DNA from: Wuchereria bancrofti
Lineage: Eukaryota > Nematoda > Chromadorea > Rhabditida > Onchocercidae
Reading direction: 5' to 3'
Length of the DNA stretch: 64,000 nucleotides
Assembly (NCBI GenBank): GCA_005281725.1
Contig: SSBO01000004.1
Span: 1,116,001 to 1,180,000 of the forward strand
A program made the position numbers and the translations under genes. The first letter of the stretch is position 1; every line of letters begins with the position of its first letter. The notes below the pieces were generated by a model, which worked only from the letters and a program-made list of their open reading frames with translations, did not search any database and was not told the origin of the DNA. Below, one piece after another: positions 1 through 41,484 of the stretch.

Positions 1-395
1 TGATACATATACTAGTACATATTCTGGGCTTCTGTTCTGTTCATTCGCTTGATATAATCACTCAGTAAAGTAATGAGGCCAAGTTTAGGAAATAGCTGTA
101 AGTCGATTTCCTGCATTAAATGTTGCAAGTAAAACAAATAGTTAACAACAGTTTTGATAATCGATTTGATAGTCATTAAATTCATAGAAATTCGGTCTAT
201 ATATCCCTTTATTATCCTTACGGAGGCTTTGTAGTGAAGTGGAAACCTCAAATACTTTCTAGTGAAGTGGAAACCTCAAGTACTTTCTAGCACCACTTTG
301 GAACTGAAAGGACGTTGGGCATCTGTTTCTAAGTGCATTAGAACTTTTACTGATTGCTAGTTGAAATGCAAATTTGGAGTGAGAACGATTTGCAG
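1..395. other. Region upstream of the first recognisable lin-29 exon
   Basis: No supported coding frame on either strand. It contains a 28-bp tandem duplication at 232-287. It is probably intron or 5' flank of lin-29. Confidence 0.5.
232..287. repeat. 28-bp tandem duplication (2 copies)
   Basis: Two adjacent copies beginning TAGTGAAGTGGAAACCTCAA (second copy with one A-to-G change), at 232-259 and 260-287. Confidence 0.9.
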
Positions 396-27598
<27,203 letters not shown>

Positions 27599-28369
27599 AA
27601 GAAAATTCATTGCGCGGGTTTTAAATTAGGAAGCGACCATTACCATCATCATCATCAGTATGCCATCCTGTTTAGTTACCACTACTACTACTACTACCAC
27701 TACTACTGCTACTATTATTACTACTCCTCCTCCTACTACAACTTTTGTGTAGACGAAAAACATTCCTCAAAGAATAATGACTTGCTTTGCGCATTCTTCA
27801 AGTAAATTTTGTAAGAATGAAAAGTTGAAAGGTTCATCACTATAACAGCTGGACAATTCCATCCACCTGTAGTCGATTTTCAATATATCAAAGTTTAAAG
27901 TTGAGGTAAAATACTGTGAATTTCAAGAGAAACGAATTTTCACTGGAGGTAGCTTAATTAAAGCAGTGATTCCATATTGCTGCTACTTCCACATTTGGGC
28001 CTCTCTGAGGTGTGATTGTATTTAGATATTTCAATCTCTTTCTAGACGTGATTTAGACGTTTGGTAGATGATTATTGTTACCCAGGATAAATTGATGGTT
28101 TGCTTCTTTAAGTAGGCCAGTTTATGTGATTCGTTAATGACTGAATTGTCAAAGGGATGATTTGAAAGCACCGGAAAAAAAACTATTACTAATGACGAAA
28201 GATTTGTTAGTGAATCTTCTGCCAAGTTGATGGAAATCTCGATAGAAATCATATTTCTTAATATAGTTGATATTCGATTTCTGCAAACGATGAAAGAGGT
28301 TACGGCGATAGCTTTTGGTTTTAATAAGCTAAATTAGACTTTTTTCTTTCTCATTTCTTGCTTAATAAA
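27599..28369 (+). terminator. lin-29 3' UTR with triplet repeat and poly(A) signal
   Basis: The stop is followed by an imperfect ATC/CTA/ACT triplet tract (about 27640-27741). The first AATAAA downstream is at 28364-28369, and a second is at 28638-28643. The UTR end is inferred from the signal only. Confidence 0.45.
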
Positions 28370-31300
28370 TATGAATGTATGTGTTGAAAAGGAGTAAGTT
28401 TCAGGAAGACGCTTTATTTCCATTAAAATCATTGTCTTTATATCATTTTGTGCCGATGAAAAACTTTCTAATTGCTTTCTTTTTTGAAAGAATCCGAGTG
28501 TCTTTAAAATGCGTAACTTCTATTTCAAAAAAAATCGCCCAGCGACTAGTTCTTTCTATTTCTCCCTACAGTTGTTCAAACAACGACAGCATTCTCACTC
28601 TACTTAAGTCCAATTATCTGTCTGTATAATCATCCTCAATAAAACTCTTTCCGACCTGAACCATACTTTTGATTTTTCGGCTTTGTAAAAACATTTGAAT
28701 TAGAAGTTTTATCCTGACGTAAAATGTTTGTAAAGCCCGGAGGGACCTATTTTTGTTTTATTTTACGTCAATTTTTTGTTGTATGCCCAGATCATTAAAT
28801 GTCACCTTATTTTGTTGGCTCTTAACTAATCCTAAAAAGTACCATGCAGAAAACTGCTCCCTTCTTACACCATCCTTACTACTTTTTAATTTTCTGTTGC
28901 ATTTTCCATCTCTGTATAATTTTAAATGCATAGTTTAGTTTTTTATTACATCATCTCGATACTATTCTATACATGTTTGCGTCCCTTAGGTCCATTAAAG
29001 CAGTAGAGATGTTCTTCAGAATCAAGTGGTCGGGTACACAGATGGCTCGAGATACACTTTGCTGTTTTGAAAAGTTCTGGAAACATTAGGGTATAGATTA
29101 GATGAAAATGAAACTGAATAGACTAATGAATTCTCTGTCACGGAGAAATAAAATTTACCCATTTTGCAACTCTGACAGATCGAAAGTTGGAGTTCTATCA
29201 AATTTCAATTTTGAATTCTGATCTTCAATTCAATTAACATTTGTACACTAGTGTTGTGCAAGTGATTATTTAAGGCAGAAATAGTTAAGTGAGTTTGTTT
29301 AATTTAAAAACATTTCGAAAACACAGATTTCGGTATGTCAAAATCGTTTTGTCACAAAAATTATAAGTCCAACTGGTGCCAATAATAGTTTTATGTCTCT
29401 GAACCAGATTTCTGTAGTTTTGTGTAGCAGGAAGTGATATGACTGATCGGAAAGATTTCAAGCTATAATTTGTTAAATTTGTAGCAGTATGCTTCCAGAA
29501 TTTTCATTACAAACAAAGAAAATCTCAGATGTTTTGCAGCACACGATTTGTTTGCTCTCCCGTACGGGTTTTGTTTTTTTCCAGGCAATGGTATTTTTTT
29601 TTTATTTTTTGAAAAAAGATGTCTGAATTAAACAGTTAGATTTCATTACTTGGGTTGTTGTTTTTGTTCTTTGCTTTGTGAGCATGTGTGTTTAGCTTGA
29701 AACTATGCGTGTACAAGAGTATTTTCCTGGCTTCTTCTCTACTCTAGGCACATATTATTGACGAAGACGGGTTGTATGAAAGGAAAAAAGCTTTTTCATT
29801 AATATATGTGTTTTTAATTTAAAATTGAATTTCAAAGTTGGGCTTTAAGCCTCCTGAACTGTTATTGTATTGTCGATAATCATTTTTTTTTTGTTGTGTG
29901 TTGTTCATATGAGTAGCCTATTGTTCTCACCCATCTTTAAAATCCTGAAAAATTGAGATGTTTCTATTTGACACTAAATAATTTTACTGATTTTACCCAA
30001 TTGAAAACTTTAGTCCCCTGAACTGTTCTTAACGCTTTCACCGTTAGAGCATAACGTAATACGTACCACCTTATCGAGTCAATAATATTCAGTTCACCTT
30101 TGACTGACAAACGTGGCACAACTCTATGTTTCAAACGTCTTGAAAATCATCACTTTTTGAAATATAGCATTACTGTGACAGACTATTGATAGATTTTATA
30201 GATTTTGTGCTAAACATTTTCTAAGAAATACAAGAAAAAAGATGAATTTCAAATTGGTTGCAAAATTGAGGTGACGAAATGGAAGGGCATAAGTTCAACA
30301 GCTAGGCTACTCATGCATATACCTCTAAGAGATAAAAACAACACTCACTTCGAATTGCGCGGTCAGTATAAATCTGTGTATAACTACAACAAATACTGCT
30401 TTGCATTATCGCATTCAAAGCGCATCTTCTTTTGTTTGTAAATCTTCATCAAATTACTGAAATGGTTTCTAAAACATCTAAATTCTTGTTCTTGTTTTTA
30501 AATCTGTTAAAGTCTTGTAGTGTATCCGTTGTTCTTGTCCTCATCTGCACCGCCAATTCATAGACCACTTAATCCTGTTTAGCTAGATAGAATTTTTGTC
30601 ATAAAGATAGCAATCATTCCTTTTTGCTGATAGAATGGTTAAATATAAGCTTAAGAAATCTATGTATTATTAGATCAGGTCCAATTACTGCTAGCTTAAA
30701 GCTCTGTATCTATAATCACGAAAATCGCATATGATTTATCAATTAAAGAAATTGAATGCCAATACCATCTAGTTATGTGAGCTTTCACACTACTGAAAGT
30801 ATAGCGTATGGTCCAAAAGTTGGATTTCAAGGATTCTGTTATAAAGGTAATTTCTAATAAATAAAGGGTTATTATATAAATATTGCGTATTAGTTAGCGT
30901 AAAATCTTATGGCTGTGAAATTATTGTTTCCTTCAGTGTTTAAAAAATGTTGGAGGGAACAGTGATTTCAAATAAAAGACTTGCAGATAACTTCCTTTCG
31001 TCCAAATAGTAATCCGGAGAGAAGAATTCAGGAAACTCTTTAATCATAATAACTTTGTCAAAAAGATGGCACGTGCAGGAGGAGATATACTACTCTAATC
31101 CTCTGATTGAGAAGTGTATTATGTATGAAATACAGTTCATGTGTATTAAAGCTTCACCAATCCGGCCTTTCCTCATGTTTTTTTTTTTTTTTTTTGTTCC
31201 CTCAATTTTTTCATCTTTATTTTCATGAAAGAAAAACCTGTTTGTGTTCACTGATATTGAACAATTGATTTGGCAAATTGCAAGTATACCGTGAACATTA

Positions 31301-31374
31301 AATATTAAATACATGTTTTCATGTTATGATTTGTTTTTGTGCACATTATAATGAATCTGAAATTGTTTTCTCGT

Positions 31375-31470
31375 ATCTGATGTTCAGATCAGTAACTTGA
31401 AGATCAATCTGATGTTCAGATCAGTAACTTGAAGATCAATCTGATGTTCAGATCAGTAACTTGAAGATCA
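31375..31470. repeat. 32-bp tandem repeat, three identical copies
   Basis: The unit starts ATCTGATGTTCAGATCAGTA and is repeated without change at 31375, 31407 and 31439. Each unit contains the near-palindrome CTGATGTTCAGATCAG. Confidence 0.95.
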
Positions 31471-32335
31471 GTTTCATTACAAAAGAAAAAAAAAAGAAAC
31501 CTGCTAGAAGAAAAAAAAGTGAATTCTTTATTCAGGTTAAAGAAAAATCAGAAATAAATTTGCTTAATTTGTAGGCATACAAATCATTTAATTTACTGCC
31601 GCCGTAATGAATAACCATCTTTTAGTTCAATTCTGTAAGTTTAAACCAAAGGAAAAGAGAGGGCAGTCATTTTGATTGGGCAGGTTTGATAAATTCATGT
31701 AGTTTATGTGTGTCTTTGATAAATCTAATTGAATCTGTATAAATAATATGGATCCATTAATACTTCGGCATATTTCTGTAAACAATTACAGTGAGAGCCA
31801 AAAACCATTCTTCTCTAATTCTGGAAAACCCTACTGCTAATAGATTTCACCTCTTTTGGTTGACTGTAATGATAAATTTAAAGTCTAAGACTGAAGTTGA
31901 TGCCAACTTCTAACAGTCTGCATCGCCGAGTCAACGGTTGCAAAGAAGGCTAATCATGATTTGAATAGATGAACTATGAACGCTGTCGAGCATCTCACCA
32001 AACGGAAATTGGTATCTTTGTAATCACAAGCAACTCTTTTTACTGATGAGAACGTTCACCTGACAAGATTGGAACTTGGAACTGATTGTTAGACAGTGAA
32101 ATACACAATGCATCCATCCATCAAGAGTGTAACATACCACTCAGCTAAAGCTTGGGAAAATTCTAGGAACGATATTTCTTCCTAGCCTTAGCGGTGACTA
32201 ATGGAAATTTGAATAAACATCAAAAAGAACTGATACTGGCAGAAGGAGTGTAAAAATAAAAAGAAAAAATATAAGGGTAAAAACAAGATGTGACAGAAAC
32301 AAGATATCGAGAAGCGATCGATAGAAATTCTCTTT

Positions 32336-32434
32336 TTTCGTAATTCAGAATTCATTAAAGTTTCCATCCTTTCTAGAAATTACCTTTTCACATACAATTT
32401 CCACATTCATTTAAAGCTTTAAGTAAAAATGTTT
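32336..32434 (+). repeat. Dispersed repeat, copy B
   Basis: Partner of 26731-26832 in the same orientation, with small indels (for example a 3-base gap after TTTCG and extra bases at AAAGCTTTAAG). Confidence 0.7.
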
Positions 32435-35400
32435 CATACAGTATGACAGAAAAGTAATAGCATGGATATTAAAAATACTTTAAAGGAAACTATAAAAAAA
32501 AAAACTTAACGGTAGAAAATACTACCAGGAGAAGTAAGTCAGTAGAAGATAGATTGGTTCCATGACCACTCTATCGTATATAGTTCAAATAAAACCAACT
32601 TAAACTCAAGGAAAAGGACAGACGACTTCTCTTACTCTTGCCTCCACCACCGACTACATTCGACAATATGGTCAATGCTAGGACAACCATTTTCATGACG
32701 CTATCAGTTAAATCTACAGTTCTGTCCCGATGCCATCAGACGGGAGAGAGGGAGTGATATCTCGGAGGTTAAGACTGCAGTTTTATGTCACTTGGGAGTC
32801 TAGACAGGGAGCGGGAAGCTAGGTAATAATAAAGAGGGACGGAAAATGTTAACCTGCTAAAAAAGAAGGTGACGACCCAATAACGTCACATCACGCGTTA
32901 TATTCGTATATTAACTTGATACTAATCACAGCTTCTTCCTTTGTTAGCGCATCATCGAAGAAATCATTTGGCGTTAAAAAACGAGTAGTCAAATTCGCAA
33001 AACTGCACATTTTAATGTGAAATACTGCGAACTTATTTGGGCCACTTGTGATGCAAATGTATTTACATGTAGCCCATTCTGTATTTAAGGATTTATTATC
33101 GAAAATACCAAATCATTAATCACAGCGATAGATTAGGAAAGAGTGAAGCGAACAGTTCGTCACTATGGAAAGACGGCCAGCTGTCGAAAAACTAGTAAGA
33201 CGGAGAAGTTGGTATTGTCAAACAAAAACAAAGCAGGGTGAGACGGATTATTTCCATTGTTTCGAACGGACGCTGAAGTAGTTTTCAATATTTCATTTTG
33301 TGTCTACTGTGTGGTAAGATAAGTTCGTTTAGGGATGATTTCCTAATTGATTTTTATCTGTTCTGCATAAAACAGAAACCATCTTGTGGACACCCACGTC
33401 TTGTGACTGCGATAAAATTATCCTAATGTCAACACTGTTCATAGTGGAAAATGATTTTGTTTGAGATGCTAAGAAACTTTAATATACTGTTTTTCGTATT
33501 CTTAATATGTGATTAATTTTCTGTTGTATTCTTCTAACCATACAATCAGCTTGTATCAGGCTGACATTCCATAGCCATCCTTGAATTTAAGGTCTATTAC
33601 TGGAAACTTAGAATTAGGAAGCACCTCTTGGCTAATAATGTCGGTATAATTCGAACGCAAAATAATTATTCTCCGGTTTTACAAAAAGAAATTCAGGAAA
33701 TACCGATCAACAGTTTGTCAGCAAGGCTGAATTCTACAGAACAACAAGCACTAGATGATGTTAAGTAGTTGATTAATAAATACATAATATTTGGTAAGAT
33801 TGCTTATGAAGATGGAACGTTCCTTATTAAAAGGTGAAAGAGGCGTGAAAGCCAATAAAGCGACAATCAGAAAAAGGAAATAAATTGGTAAGTAACTATT
33901 TCCGAGAATATTTGGATTTGAGCAGTTTGACTTTGAAACATTCTTTACGCACCTCAATTACCACTAATTTCTAGATGTTACAGCAAAATTATTGAAATTA
34001 CATAAATATGAAGTAATCTATGAGTAGTAAAACTAGTCAGTATTACTAGTTTTGCTTACTCTTTATATTTTAAGATGCAAATAAAATTTCGATTTTCTGA
34101 AAAAGGTAATTTTTGATGCCTCAATGGCGAAAATGACACTAAAACGTTTAGAAGAATATAAGTGAAAAAAGGGAATATCTAAATTAGTTGTTAGGTAGTT
34201 GGTTTAAGTGCTTCCATAATATGTAACTGTCTTTGCAGTATTTTAATCATTTCTTTATACTGCTCTAGTCATATCTTGTAGAGTCGTTAGTTGTGCAAGA
34301 AATAGCGCTACTGGTGATCATGATGATCTTCTCTACACCAGTGTTGTGAACAGCAGGGCAAAAAGAAGAAATTAGAAAGAAAAGTAGTTTGCACTAAAGT
34401 GTTTTTCCAGTGATTTGAACTTACAACAAGCCATGACAAAGCGCAGTACTGGTAATGAAGTTATACCGCTGGATTTGTTTTGAAGTTTCATTTTGAAGAA
34501 GTTTCATCGGTCAATTATGCTGCCGGAATTGAATAAAGATAATTTATTTGTCTTGAAATCTCTTCAAACAACTACCCAGTAAAGTAATTAAATTTTCAAT
34601 TTATGATAGTCGCTAATCCAAGCAGAATATAATTATAAAAAGGTGATTTAGATAAATTTGCTTGATAGTTGGCAGCATGAATCTTCTAGGCGAAATTGTT
34701 TCTGAAAGAGATGTATACTTGGATATTTCCTCACATCTTGACTTGTAGCTGTAGTTATTTGAATTGATAGCTAATAGTACTAAGCAATAATAAGCCAGCA
34801 CTTCCTTTTTAAGGTGCCTTTGATTTGCTGAATGAATATATAGAGTTTTACTCATTTCTGCAGTCTAATTCTTTGAACGATTTTTATTGACATTTGATGA
34901 TTTGCTGATAGTGATCAACAGAGCGGAATGCGCTGTAATAGACTACTGTTAGGCAGTAGTACTTCATTGATGAGACAATTTATTCTGAAGGAGCTGTGGG
35001 TGTATTGCCATCAACCCACAACATTTGCTTGCATATGACAGCGACTGCTGTGCACTTTTTCTTCTTTCAGATTCCATACTGTCACTTGATTATTTAGTTG
35101 GACAGATACTTACTATTACACTATAAAGAAGCTATCTTACATAGGAATTCTTTTTCTTCCCTTTCAGTATCATGATTCGTTGTGTCGATACCTTTAGATA
35201 AGGTCATTAAATTCACCTTAGTTACTATGTCCGTTCATGTTTTCATTACGAATGTTCTCGTCGTGATGGGATGAACCAGATTTTAAGCAGAATTATTGAT
35301 ATTTCACTTTTTCTGAAATTCTGGAAATTGCTAATATTTCCTTTATGACATTTAAATTTGTTAAAATCACTTTTTTACATTTTTACATGAGGTAGTTCAC

Positions 35401-38400
35401 GAAAATTAGTAGTTTGAATTTCTTAGAAAGGAATTGCTTATAAACGATAGAGTTATCGGATTGAAGTGCATCTTTCTTTAAAGATTTAAGTAAAAAATTT
35501 CAAAGATTTATTTTTATATTTTGATCAAAATGAAAAAAAAAATGCTCTAAGTGAATTTTTGCTTTTCTATCTGCAAAAAAGACATTTTTCTGCTTTTCAA
35601 TGAAGCGAAGAAATTCCACCGCTGTCAATCATTTATCGAAGAATGAAATGGCCTTGTCACTAGTTAATTGCTTGTTACTCCTTATTACTGCTACTGCTCC
35701 AAGTAACATAAAAAAAAAAGTAACATAAGATTTGATTTGATGTTTACTGAAAGCACGTACCTAGGATGCTGTAAGCTTCTTAAAAATCTGCATAATTTGG
35801 ACAGCATTTCGTAAATTTATACTACAATTTTCGTTGATTTCATTTTTCATTTGGTGAAAAGCATAATTGCATTAATAGTTTATTGTCCTTTTCAGTTTAA
35901 AATTAAATTCTCTATTTTCTTTTAACTTAGAATTAAGTTCTCATACTGATTAGTTTTTAGCAAAGGATGATATAGCTTGAAATAATAGTCTCCGTGGGAT
36001 TCGATGTATATTTGAGGACTTTTTTCACATTGAAAAGAGTAACTATAATCAAAATAATTAAAACTAAACCGGAAATTGGATATTCTTGCTATGAATCTCC
36101 TGAAGAGTTCAATGGAGTCGTTATCATTGTGTTGAATGTTTCTAGTTTTCTTGATGATTGAATATGTCTGAACTATTTCAGTTCCGTTTTAATAAATTAA
36201 AGTTACCATATGCAGAACGCTATCTTTTTTTTCAATTTTGTATTGTTTTCGTTCATTGATAATTGGTCTTCATGATATAAAACTAAGTAAATTCTGAGGA
36301 TATTAGCTAAAATGAGGTTATTTTATTCATCTTTTTCTATTGCTATTGATCCTTAGTCTTAGTCGAAATTTGTACGCTTCTTATTTGAGAAATGATTATC
36401 CTGAGGCGAACTTCTAAAAACGAATCTTCTCTCATTAAGAATGGAACTGGCTGTTAACCACTAAATATCGACACAGAGAACACAATTCCGGCAGCGCTGA
36501 TCGCATATTGCTATTAAATAAATATAGAGGTGAGGAGACCTCCATCACATCACATAGTTGTAATCGCGGGGATCTAGTGACCAGTTTAGATTTTTATCGT
36601 CATCTCTGCTACCCACGTTGTAAATTTCATCGGTAACCAAAATGTATAATATTTCAAGGTGATAGAAAGCTACGGGGACTTTCTTCTTTTTTTTTTTTAA
36701 CTTTTCATTGCCGCAATTACCACACAACCGTTGTTTCTGTTATTTTTAAACAACTGGTGATTTAACAAGTTAAGTAAAAAATTTCAATCATTGTCCATTG
36801 TGCTCCCACTTCATCTTTTTGTGTCATATAGTAGATTTAAACTATAAATCGTAGATTTGAAGAGCATTTGCCTTGAGTGCATCGTTTATATACTAAAAGG
36901 TCCATTTGCGCTTTGAGCGATTGTCACGTTGAAAAAAGGGCAGAAAAGATTTTCTTTTGAAAATAACGTCATAAAACTTTAATATATATATATTGCCGTG
37001 ACCTTGAATTATCGTGACCAAATTATAAGTCCATACCATAACTGAATTTATTTTGATAAAGTAATTTATGAAATATAATATACTGTTAAATTGTTTTGTA
37101 GAATTAAACTTACCGAAATTTTTGATCGTTCTTCATCTTTAGAACACTTTTTTATTCCAATAATCTTTGTTTTTTTTTCCAGTTGTATTGAAATAAAATT
37201 CGTTTGCGAAGTTTATTTAACGACCAAGTTTTTAATGTCTGATAACATGCAATTTATAACTAAGTCTAATTTGATTTTAAATTTTACTGAAAATAAATTA
37301 TAATGCTACATAAACGATCATTTCCATCGTTTAATCTCAAATCTTTTTTTTGAAAAAGGGCATTTATGACAGCATTATATCAAATTTCTAATTCTTTAAT
37401 TTACATTTTATATTATATCAAATGTCATATTCAACAAATCATATTTAGAAGTTCGCTTTCTTCATATTGTTTTTAGGTTACTAAAAATTGTTCAGTTCAA
37501 AAATTATTCAATATTCAGTAAGCAGCAGATTTGAAGAAATTACTAAAAAACTGTGGAAAATAAATGAATAAATGAACTATGCGTGAGTTATATTGACTAT
37601 CGATCAATTCCCCATCCGCCACTCATTTCAGATCTATCGAAATGATCCAATATTGATCTTTTCCACACAGCTGCTTCAAATCCGCTCTTATTTCTTTCTT
37701 GTACTGAAAGTATATGAGAGAAATAAAAGAAAAAAGTACTTCCAGGTGTATTCAATTTTTCAGAGTTTGAACAAGCTGATACTTCAAGGTTCTATAATCA
37801 CTCTTATCCTTCGCTTTCGAATTATATTTACAACTTTGTTTTCTTCACATTACTAAGAATTGTTCTTATTCAGCTCGAAAATAGTAACTTCCCGTTAAAG
37901 CAATAAAACTTAGGTAAGGATTGAAATTTATGGAAGAAATTTTTTTATGAAAAACATATTTGAAGCGATGAAAAATAGGATCTTAGAAGTTGTGAAACTT
38001 CACAATTCTTTTAAATTAAGCTTTGAGAATAGAAAATCCGGCACAACTTCTGTACAATTTTAAAATGTAATGTACAAAATTAAAATAGTTTTTAATATAT
38101 ACACATTTTCAGTTTCTGTCACTTTTCAAAAGTAATTGTTCTTATTCAGTTCAAGGATTGTAATTCTTTTCATTGTAACAGAAATTTGTTACCGTAAAAT
38201 TTAATCCAGTTCCATAACCATTTTAATCTCAGTCGACTCAAGGTCATATGTACTTTCTTTCATAATTATACAAAATCATATTTTCTTTCCACTCTTCTAT
38301 TCATTGCTTTCATTAGATTACAGCTCATATTAATTATTCAGGACGCTTTAACACAACAACAACAACAACACAAGACGTAGTATAGAATTAATGTGAAAAT

Positions 38401-38580
38401 AATTTTTGTTTAAAATAACTTAAGTGTTCTGAATTTTCACTGTGAATAACGAGGAGTTTATTCCATTACTGATTTATACTTCTTTAATACATTTTCTGTA
38501 TTTTCATTTTTTAAAAATATTCGCAGGTGTTAATAGCTGAATCTTTACATTTTAGCAATGATTTGGACTAACAAAGCATA

Positions 38581-38648
38581 CAAACACAAACACACACACA
38601 GACGCACACATACACACGCACAAACACACACACACACACATACACACA
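38581..38648. repeat. CA microsatellite
   Basis: CA repeats with GACG, TACA and CAAA interruptions. Confidence 0.9.
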
Positions 38649-41331
38649 ATTAGTGTTGAAAAGTTATTGATTTAATGTTTGTGAAAGTTTGCATTTTGCT
38701 AGGCGATAATTCAGTTTTCTTCCTCCAAAAGAATTTCACAGCGATTTATGCATGTTCGGTAAAGTTAGTGAACATGCAAACAAATACACAAAAAAACTTG
38801 TTTTTCAGCTCTTCTTAGTTCTTTAGCGATCACACGTCATGCAAATATTTGTTTTTCCATTTTCTCAAAATTGCACCAATTTTGAACAAAAAACGTTTTT
38901 ATTTTTAACATTTTCAAATTATTGAATGAGTTTATATTACTAATAAATAAATGAAAGGTTGCAAAAGGAACTCTACTTGTTAATATGAATAAATTCATTG
39001 GATAAAGTTAGGAAAATTGATTAAAATATAAAGTGAAGAAATGTTTTGGAAATAAATTCGTCGGACGAAAAATTTTAACAAATTTTATGTTATCTGAGAT
39101 TGAAGCCATCATGAAGTAACAATAGATAGTTGTCGTTTTACTACAAAAACCCAAAACGAATGCTTACAACTACCACAAAAAGTAACATGAAATGTGATTC
39201 ACAACTGCTGAAAAAATCGTTGTATTCAATTGTACAGTAAAATTTTGACAAATAAGAAACTGTAATAAATTTAGACAGTTGTTTCGATTTCACTTTTTTG
39301 CATTTTCACCTTTTTCCAGGTTTGATATCAAAAAGTGGATTTTATTTTATTCTTATTTTTTTGTCAAATAACATATATAATATATTGGTGAAGCGATTGA
39401 TGACATTTCTTTGAAAATTCCAGTCGGATGGCTTTCATTATGCATCTATGGTTTTAATAGTACCAATGGACTATTTTTTAGAAATATTCAAACAATTCAT
39501 TCATAATATCATGCCTTTCTTGTTATGTTGAGTTGTGCTTAGCATTAATGATTCGTTTTAAATTCATCATCTTTTCATTTAGTTAATTTCACATACGCCA
39601 AATAAGTTATGAGAAAACTATTTATCTTAACATTTAAAGATAAAGTGATGATGAATTTAGGAGTCTGTGCATAATCATGAAAATTTGTAAGTCCATATTT
39701 CATTTTTTTTAGAATCAGGAAATGTAATTTCCGGCTATACGTTGGAAATAAGTTCTGAATTAAAATTTGAAATTGGTATTTTATATTCATAATTACACAT
39801 ATATATTTGGAAATTGAGAGTTTTCAAATTTCAATGATATGCAAATTTAAACATAAAGTGATTGGTCATTGATAAATACCGTTAGATAAGCCTCTCCTTT
39901 TTCTGATCCATTTTTATCCTTTAAATCTGTCAGGATTACCATCATCATTTAGTCTGTTTGACTTTACACTATGTTTGTGCCAGACGAAAAGATTTCTTCT
40001 CAATAACAGTTGTGGTTACACATATCATAAACAATATTATAATACATAGTGACCATTCATATCCTCAATCTTTCATTATATTCATTGCTCTCAATTGTTC
40101 TGTTACCATTAAAACCAGTAAGTACTTTAATTTACTGCAAAATGTTATGAGATCACAGCAAATTCTTGTTAATCACACACTTTTGCTTGTACATTTTTGT
40201 TTTTTTATTCTCCTTTGAGCATTGCTTATGTTTTTTTATTAGCTTCTATTTTGCTGTTTAATTTGATGGATTAAAATAATTTGAATTCGGAGAACTTAGT
40301 ACTAATCGATAGCTACTTTTCAAACAAGTCAAAAATTTCTCTTCCGCTTTTTACATGAGATTTTATCAAAATAAGTGTCCGTGAATGTTTTCTTTTATTT
40401 GAGCAATTCATAGGCGCTCTAAGATTATTCATAATGCAGGCATATTGTGTCATCCGTCACTTTTATTTTTCTCTCCTCGATAGTTTTTCTTGCTAACTTT
40501 GATTTCTATTCAAAATTAATGATTATTTTGAACAATTTTTAGCTTCATTACAAAATGTGCATAACTATAGACCTGTCTTTAAGTGATAGATAAGCATGAA
40601 TAAAATCAAAAGTACTATAATAACATTTTTGGGCTCAACAGAATAACTAAACCATTTCCTTGTCATTGTTAAAACGGTTTCCAAAATTATGTCACACAAT
40701 TTGAAAAGAGAATGTATTCATTCATATCATATGCTGACCAGTTTCTGCTCCATCTATTTTCTACCTTTACCAACAATCTCTTATATTAGTTAAAATTAAA
40801 ATTCATAGAAATCACATTATCTTTTTCTTTGACTTGGAAATTTTCGACAGTTAGTACAAACTATTCTATATCTTCTAGTTGTCTTAAGATTTGGTTGCTA
40901 GAATACATTATCAGTTACTCCACTAATGATCGTTTACTTGTTTCCATTTGTCTGCTATACTACTTTATTGCCTTAATCAATAAACATAACTTTGAAATGA
41001 CTATTTAGTTAATTATGAAATGAGTTTAGAAAAAATTGAACTAAAGTGATGTATGTTAAGCTGATGATCATGTCTCAATAACAATACCATTTTAATTGAT
41101 AACCGACTAATAATTGATAACCGATTGATCCATCTAGTAAAAAGTAACTTATTTCTGTCTCTCTTTTCATCATGATGATTAACATAAATAAATTTGGGAT
41201 TGGATGGTTATTGGTCATTTAACAGTTTGGAAGTGTTCATCAGTCTGGTGCTAGTGCTCGAACTAAAATAACTAAAATATATATAAATATTTAAGAGGAA
41301 TTTTGATAGAAATTAAATTGAGACATTGGTA

Positions 41332-41484
41332 ATGTATGCAACGAAGGTAAATGGTCATGTCAAAGAGACGTCAGTGGCGGAAACCTCGAAATGTAATTGT
41401 TGTCCATTTGGTTTTCACATAGATCTTGGATTTGTTGATTTTGTGGAAAACGTTGCAAATGAAAACAACCTTTTGACAGCTACG
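41332..41484 (+). CDS. vab-19: KANK exon 1: start codon and KN motif
   Basis: The first in-frame ATG lies six codons after an in-frame TAA at 41314. The exon encodes [20 protein letters not shown]. This matches the KANK N-terminal KN motif (consensus PYGFxLDLDFxxYVxxI), which in vertebrate KANKs binds talin. The donor GTATAT follows 41484. A longer isoform with an upstream exon cannot be excluded. Confidence 0.88.

Larger units (their letters stand above)
28370..41331. other. Intergenic DNA between lin-29 and the KANK gene
   Basis: About 13 kb without a supported gene on either strand. Open frames are short, T-rich or A-rich, and lack flanking splice signals that would join them. Contents: a three-copy 32-bp tandem repeat (31375-31470), dispersed repeat copy B (32336-32434), a CA microsatellite (38581-38648) and homopolymer runs. 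The right part should hold the promoter and any 5' UTR of the KANK gene. I see no diagnostic motif. Confidence 0.55.
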
